Part shown: one piece after another, positions 60,570 to 64,000 of the stretch
Layout: every line of letters starts with the position of its first letter
Position numbering within the stretch: position 1 is the first letter of the stretch
NCBI GenBank assembly: GCA_037349105.1
Contig: JAYJMM010000036.1
Location: forward strand, 806,001-870,000
DNA from: Limnomonas spitsbergensis
Lineage: Eukaryota; Chlorophyta; Chlorophyceae; Chlamydomonadales
Direction of reading: 5' to 3'
Length of the DNA: 64,000 nt
Translations under genes and position numbers: made by a program
The notes under the pieces: model-generated
The model's input: only the letters and a program-made list of their open reading frames with translations
Database searches by the model: none
What the model was told of the DNA's origin: nothing

Positions 60570-60679
60570 AAAAAAGGGGCGGGCCGCTTCTTTTCTTCAT
60601 TGCAATACTTTACAGTGAACTGTAAGCCCCATGCCCTCCTACCGTAGCGTCCACACAGCTCCTTAATCCATGAGGGCAC

Positions 60680-63627
60680 TCATGTCTTAGTCACAATATC
60701 GCCATCTTCGGTGAAGTCGGTGAGGGGCGCCAGATCAGCGCCACATGCTTGGGACATCCAAGTCTCTACATCTTTGCTATGTCGACATGTGCATATAGGG
60801 TCTATAAGTTGGAGCCCTGGCCCTAGAGGAGCGAGGGGGCGCTGCGTTCGGACGCAAAAACAACAACAGGGAATCACGTCCCTCTTCCCGCTACTCCCCA
60901 TCCTCCTTCACGCATTAATTAACAGATTAATGAACAGATTAAATAACAGGCATAACAGATTAATCAACAGATTGGCTAGCAAGGCTTGAATGGCTTAGGA
61001 TTGAAAGGGATACAAACATTCACTTCAAAGGGTGGAATGTGAGGCTGGGCAAAGGGCTCCCACCTGCAGCTCAGCCAGAAAGTTGCTGCATAGCTTCAAG
61101 ACCTCGCTGCGCTCAGGTCCCGCCTCCTCGTCGATGGCATTGCTGGCCGGGGTCATGTTCATGCTCTCCACACACTTGCGGAGCCAGGTGTCATTAATCT
61201 GCGGAGGGGTGCATGGTGCATGGTTGCATGGTTGCATGGATGCAGGGCCGCGTTGTATTTATTTTTATTCATGTAGATATCTTCAGGGTTGCCACCTGTC
61301 CAGGAGGTGGGTTCCCCAGCCCTGAAAGAGAAAGCTTAAACATCACCGCATGGGTTACGTGGCGGGTCTTTCATTGCTGCATGGCTGTATGAGTTTTGAT
61401 GGAATGTGCACACCATGCCCCGCCATTGTGCACTACACCTGAAGCCCCTTTCAGTGCCATGGGATCAGTGCTGTGCAATTGCGCAGTGGTTCAGAAATTC
61501 TGGAAGTAATGACGGGTGGCCCCTTGCGGGCAAAAGTAGCTCAATTCGTTTAGAGATTACGGTGACTGAAACCCAGCTACGTAATACAGCCACCGCGAGG
61601 ACCATAATCTGCACAGCACTGCATGGGATGCTTAGTGGGACACTCCAATTACTCCATATGTTACGTACGACCCCATCCTACAAATAAATAAATAGATGCG
61701 CAAACAAGTGCTTAAGGATTAAAGGGGCCTAACTGCATCAGATTCCCGAGGGCGCTGTCAGCCATCTGCTTGGAAACCCGTAGATCCAAGGATATTATGG
61801 TGCCGTCTTCTGCCTCGGGTTCTTCCATGGCGACATGTTCGTTCCATAGGTATGTTTCCATCATGCCCTTGCCCTTGACCTGGAGAAAGAGGGGAGCATG
61901 TGTTAGAGTATTGTGATACGCAGATTGTTAGGATATGGGGATATGCTGATTGTCATCAAATATTGGTAGTGGGAGCTGCACCGCCACTAGTGGCAGTGCA
62001 GCATGCACCGATATTATAAAAGCAAGGCGTTGGCTGGCCTACATTCCTTGGCTGGCCTATAATGCCCAGGTATGAATTGGCTGGCCTACATTCCTTGGCT
62101 GGCCTATAATGCCCAGGTATGAATGGGCTTGCCTACATTCTTTGTGCCTGATAATCAGCAATTACAAAGAACAAGGAGAAAGATAAAATGAGAGAGCCGC
62201 ACAGAGGGGAGGAAGGAGAGCAGCAAAGCAGGCAGGGCAGAAGCGAGCGCTATCGTTCCTCTCTCTTTCCTGTTGACATGTTTCCGTAGCAAAGGTTCCA
62301 CATATCAGTAATGATTAAAATACCGGTACATCGATGCCATTAAAATGAAAGGGTCAGCATCGCAACAGCATGCACAGGCTGACGAAAGCTTGCATGCTCC
62401 CTCTCAACAGGGAACACCAGCAACGCATCATACTACCGTTGCTGTATAAATGTGTAATGCAGTCCTGAGAAAGCTCACCAATGGAGCCCGCTCAGCAGGC
62501 CTTACCTCTACCCCGCCTGTCGCGCACCACTCCCTCGGCCCACTCTGCCCGCTCAGCATGAGGAACGAGTGTGTCGCCGCAGACAGCTGGATGCGCGTCG
62601 GTGTGCAAGTGCTCTCCATGCGCGAGGCCGTGTTCATCGTGTCGCCGAAGACGCTGAACTTGGGCAGCTTGGTCCCAATGAGGCCACTGAAGGGCAGAAG
62701 GTGGTTAGGGTGGTTAGGGTGAGTAGGGTGGGCAGCTTGGTCCCAATGAAGCCGCTAGAAGGTGGTTAGGGTGGTTAGAGTGAGTAGGGTGGGCAGCTTG
62801 GTCCCAATGAAGCCGCTGAAGGGCAGAAGGTGGTTAGGGTGAGTAGGGTGGGCAGCTTGGTCCCAATGAAGCCGCTAGAAGGTGGTTAGGGTGGTTAGGG
62901 TGGTTAGGGTGGTTAGAGTGAGTAGGGTGGGCAGCTTGGTCCCAATGCACCGCTGAAGGGCAGAAGGTGGCTAGGGTGGTTAGGGTGAGTAGGGTGGGCA
63001 GCTTGGTCCCAATGCACCGCTGAAGGGCAGAAGGTGGCTAGGGTGGTTAGGGTGAGTAGGGTGGGCAGCTTGCTCCCGATGTGGCCGCTGTTTGGGAAAT
63101 TGGGAGAGTTTTATAAACGGGTTTAGGGTTTGGGGTCAGGGTTGAGGTCTCATGCAAGGAGGAGGACAATTCACGGGTTGTGAGGTTGGTTGTGAGGGTA
63201 CTTGACAGCCAGGGTCACATCGTGTTAATTATGAGCTTGCTCATATTGGACAGATCTCCTTAAGCCAACCTTCATCCCATAAGGAGTTGCGGTTCTGAGG
63301 GGAGGTGTCAAGGCAGGTGCAAGCGTATGATGTGGGGTTGAGGGTTGAGGGTTTTACCCTCATGCTCAACCCTGAACCCTAACCGTCGCTCACCTCACCT
63401 GACACATGGCCGGTAAAAATGAGTGGGGTGAAGGGTTAACCCTATACCCATAACCCTTATCCCCAGGCCCTGGCTGTCCTCACCTGGCACCCAATATGTA
63501 TGTGTGGGGTATGAAGGGTTCACCCTTCACCCTTATCCCTCACCCCTGGCCGTCCTCACCTAACACAGGGTCCGGTATGAATGCCGATGCGGATGACCAC
63601 AGGGGTACCATCGTGTGGCATCAGGAC
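60680..63627 (-). CDS. Adenylate/guanylate cyclase catalytic domain gene (5' end beyond window)
   Basis: Makes cyclic nucleotide from ATP or GTP. Exons: 63560-63627 (VVIRIGIHTGPCV), 62506-62686 (SGLIGTKLPKFSVFGDTMN, ASRMESTCTPTRIQLS), then about 61712-61879 (VKGKGMMETYLWNEHVAMEE). These are the C-terminal half of a class III cyclase: RIGIHTGP, FGDTMNTASRME and the KGKG(x)METYLW end. Junction 63560/62686 splits a Ser codon in phase. Read through, the third exon stops at 61712. Two further well-bounded minus exons follow: 61064-61198 (INDTWLRKCVESMNMTPASN) and 60680-60841 (LGPGLQLIDPICTCRHSKDV, to a stop), which join each other in phase 0. They may be the cyclase C-terminus via an unresolved splice, or a separate gene. 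Metal-binding Asp residues upstream lie outside the window. The intron 62687-63559 holds an array of duplicated acceptor/exon starts. Confidence 0.85.
61505..61625. repeat. Dispersed repeat, pair with 63700-63805
   Basis: AAAAGTAGCTCAATT...GACTGAAACCCAGCTACGTA...GCACAGCA occurs here and, with changes, at 63700-63805. Both sit in cyclase introns. The GTAGCT/AGCTAC ends are inverted, so it may be a small MITE. Confidence 0.55.
62032..62150 (+). repeat. ~53 bp tandem duplication in a cyclase intron
   Basis: TGGCTGGCCTACATTCCTTGG with CCTATAATGCCCAGGTATGAA occurs twice in full, then once in part. Confidence 0.8.
62687..63095 (-). repeat. Minisatellite of duplicated splice acceptor plus exon start in the cyclase gene
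   Basis: On the minus strand each unit is CACCTTCTGCCCTTCAG (or CACCTTCTAG), then CGGCTTCATTGGGACCAAGC, TGCC, then CACCCTA/ACCACCCTA repeats. This copies the true exon start at 62686 (TGGCCTCATTGGGACCAAGC). About six extra copies occur; the farthest, near 63083, encodes SGHIGSKLP in the right phase. The linker resembles telomeric repeat but is irregular. Confidence 0.9.
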
Positions 63628-64000
63628 CTACAAAGAAGATCGTGGAGATCAGTGCGGTAGAATTGCGCCGTGATTCAGATATTGTGTACATCATTAGGGT
63701 CCCTTACTGATAAAAGTAGCTGAATTTGCCTTGGCATTGCAGCGACTGAAACCCAGCTACGTATTTCAAACACCGTTCGGACTGTAATTGGCACAGCAGG
63801 TTATGAAAGTGCAACAACGGTGGGCTGCTGTTGCAGGTTGTCGTCATTGTTTCTGTTGTTCCTGTCATTCTTGTTGTTGCGTTGTCACCATGCTCCCACA
63901 TGACAGCCTCATTCCTAAGGGCCATGCAGGTCTATCGAACAGGAGATTCAGAGAAAGCATGAGTTAGCCCTTGCATAAGGAAAACCCATGGTAGTCATAG
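63628..64000. other. Cyclase intron to window edge
   Basis: Intron upstream of exon 63560-63627, with the dispersed repeat at 63700-63805. No further cyclase exon was recognised before the window ends. Confidence 0.4.

Overview
The window is nuclear DNA from an intron-rich, repeat-rich eukaryote. A plastid-type HSP70 with a transit-peptide exon closely resembling Chlamydomonas HSP70B, TTTAGGG-type interstitial telomere repeats, and several conserved genes broken into short exons point to a green alga. A prasinophyte such as a Cymbomonas/Pyramimonas relative is my guess only.

Three host genes can be reconstructed exon by exon with matching splice phases, all on the minus strand: the mitochondrial succinate dehydrogenase iron-sulfur subunit (18908-23300, 8 exons, 295 aa), plastid HSP70 (26717-31961, 14 exons, 672 aa) and the V-ATPase c (proteolipid) subunit (52050-53696, 6 exons, 167 aa). 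Partial genes are a nucleotide cyclase running off the right edge (about 60680-63627, minus), a membrane sensor-like gene entering from the left edge (1-14830, plus, with a ~12 kb intron, apparently broken) and an unidentified multipass membrane protein (2046-4483, minus). Weaker multi-exon candidates lie at 10474-11002, 32035-32734, 54899-55714 and 59563-60255.

The rest is mostly transposon. A cluster at 4.5-10.2 kb holds a TIR element (4563-5263), a PIF/Harbinger element (5996-7859) with a hAT-like element nested in it, both with clear target duplications, and a decayed Ty3/gypsy pol fragment. Regions 33-39 kb and 48.5-51.3 kb are a graveyard of one LINE family, seen as C-terminal coding pieces plus a GC-rich 3' tail ending in GTTATTGAC; further tails are scattered from 13 to 56 kb.

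The highlight is a 9.4 kb DNA transposon at 39108-48498 with ~720 bp terminal inverted repeats (TGTCA...TGACA). One 1156-codon ORF joins a C5-cytosine DNA methyltransferase, an H2C2 zinc finger, a DDE integrase of Ty3/gypsy/Ginger type and a C-terminal PHD finger; a second large ORF (775 aa) is unrecognised. No reverse transcriptase is present. It looks like a Ginger-type cut-and-paste element that carries its own DNA methyltransferase and chromatin reader.

A second theme is tandem duplication of splice sites. Minisatellites in introns of the SDH2 and cyclase genes repeat real 3' or 5' splice sites together with adjoining exon bases, giving arrays of candidate alternative splice sites.
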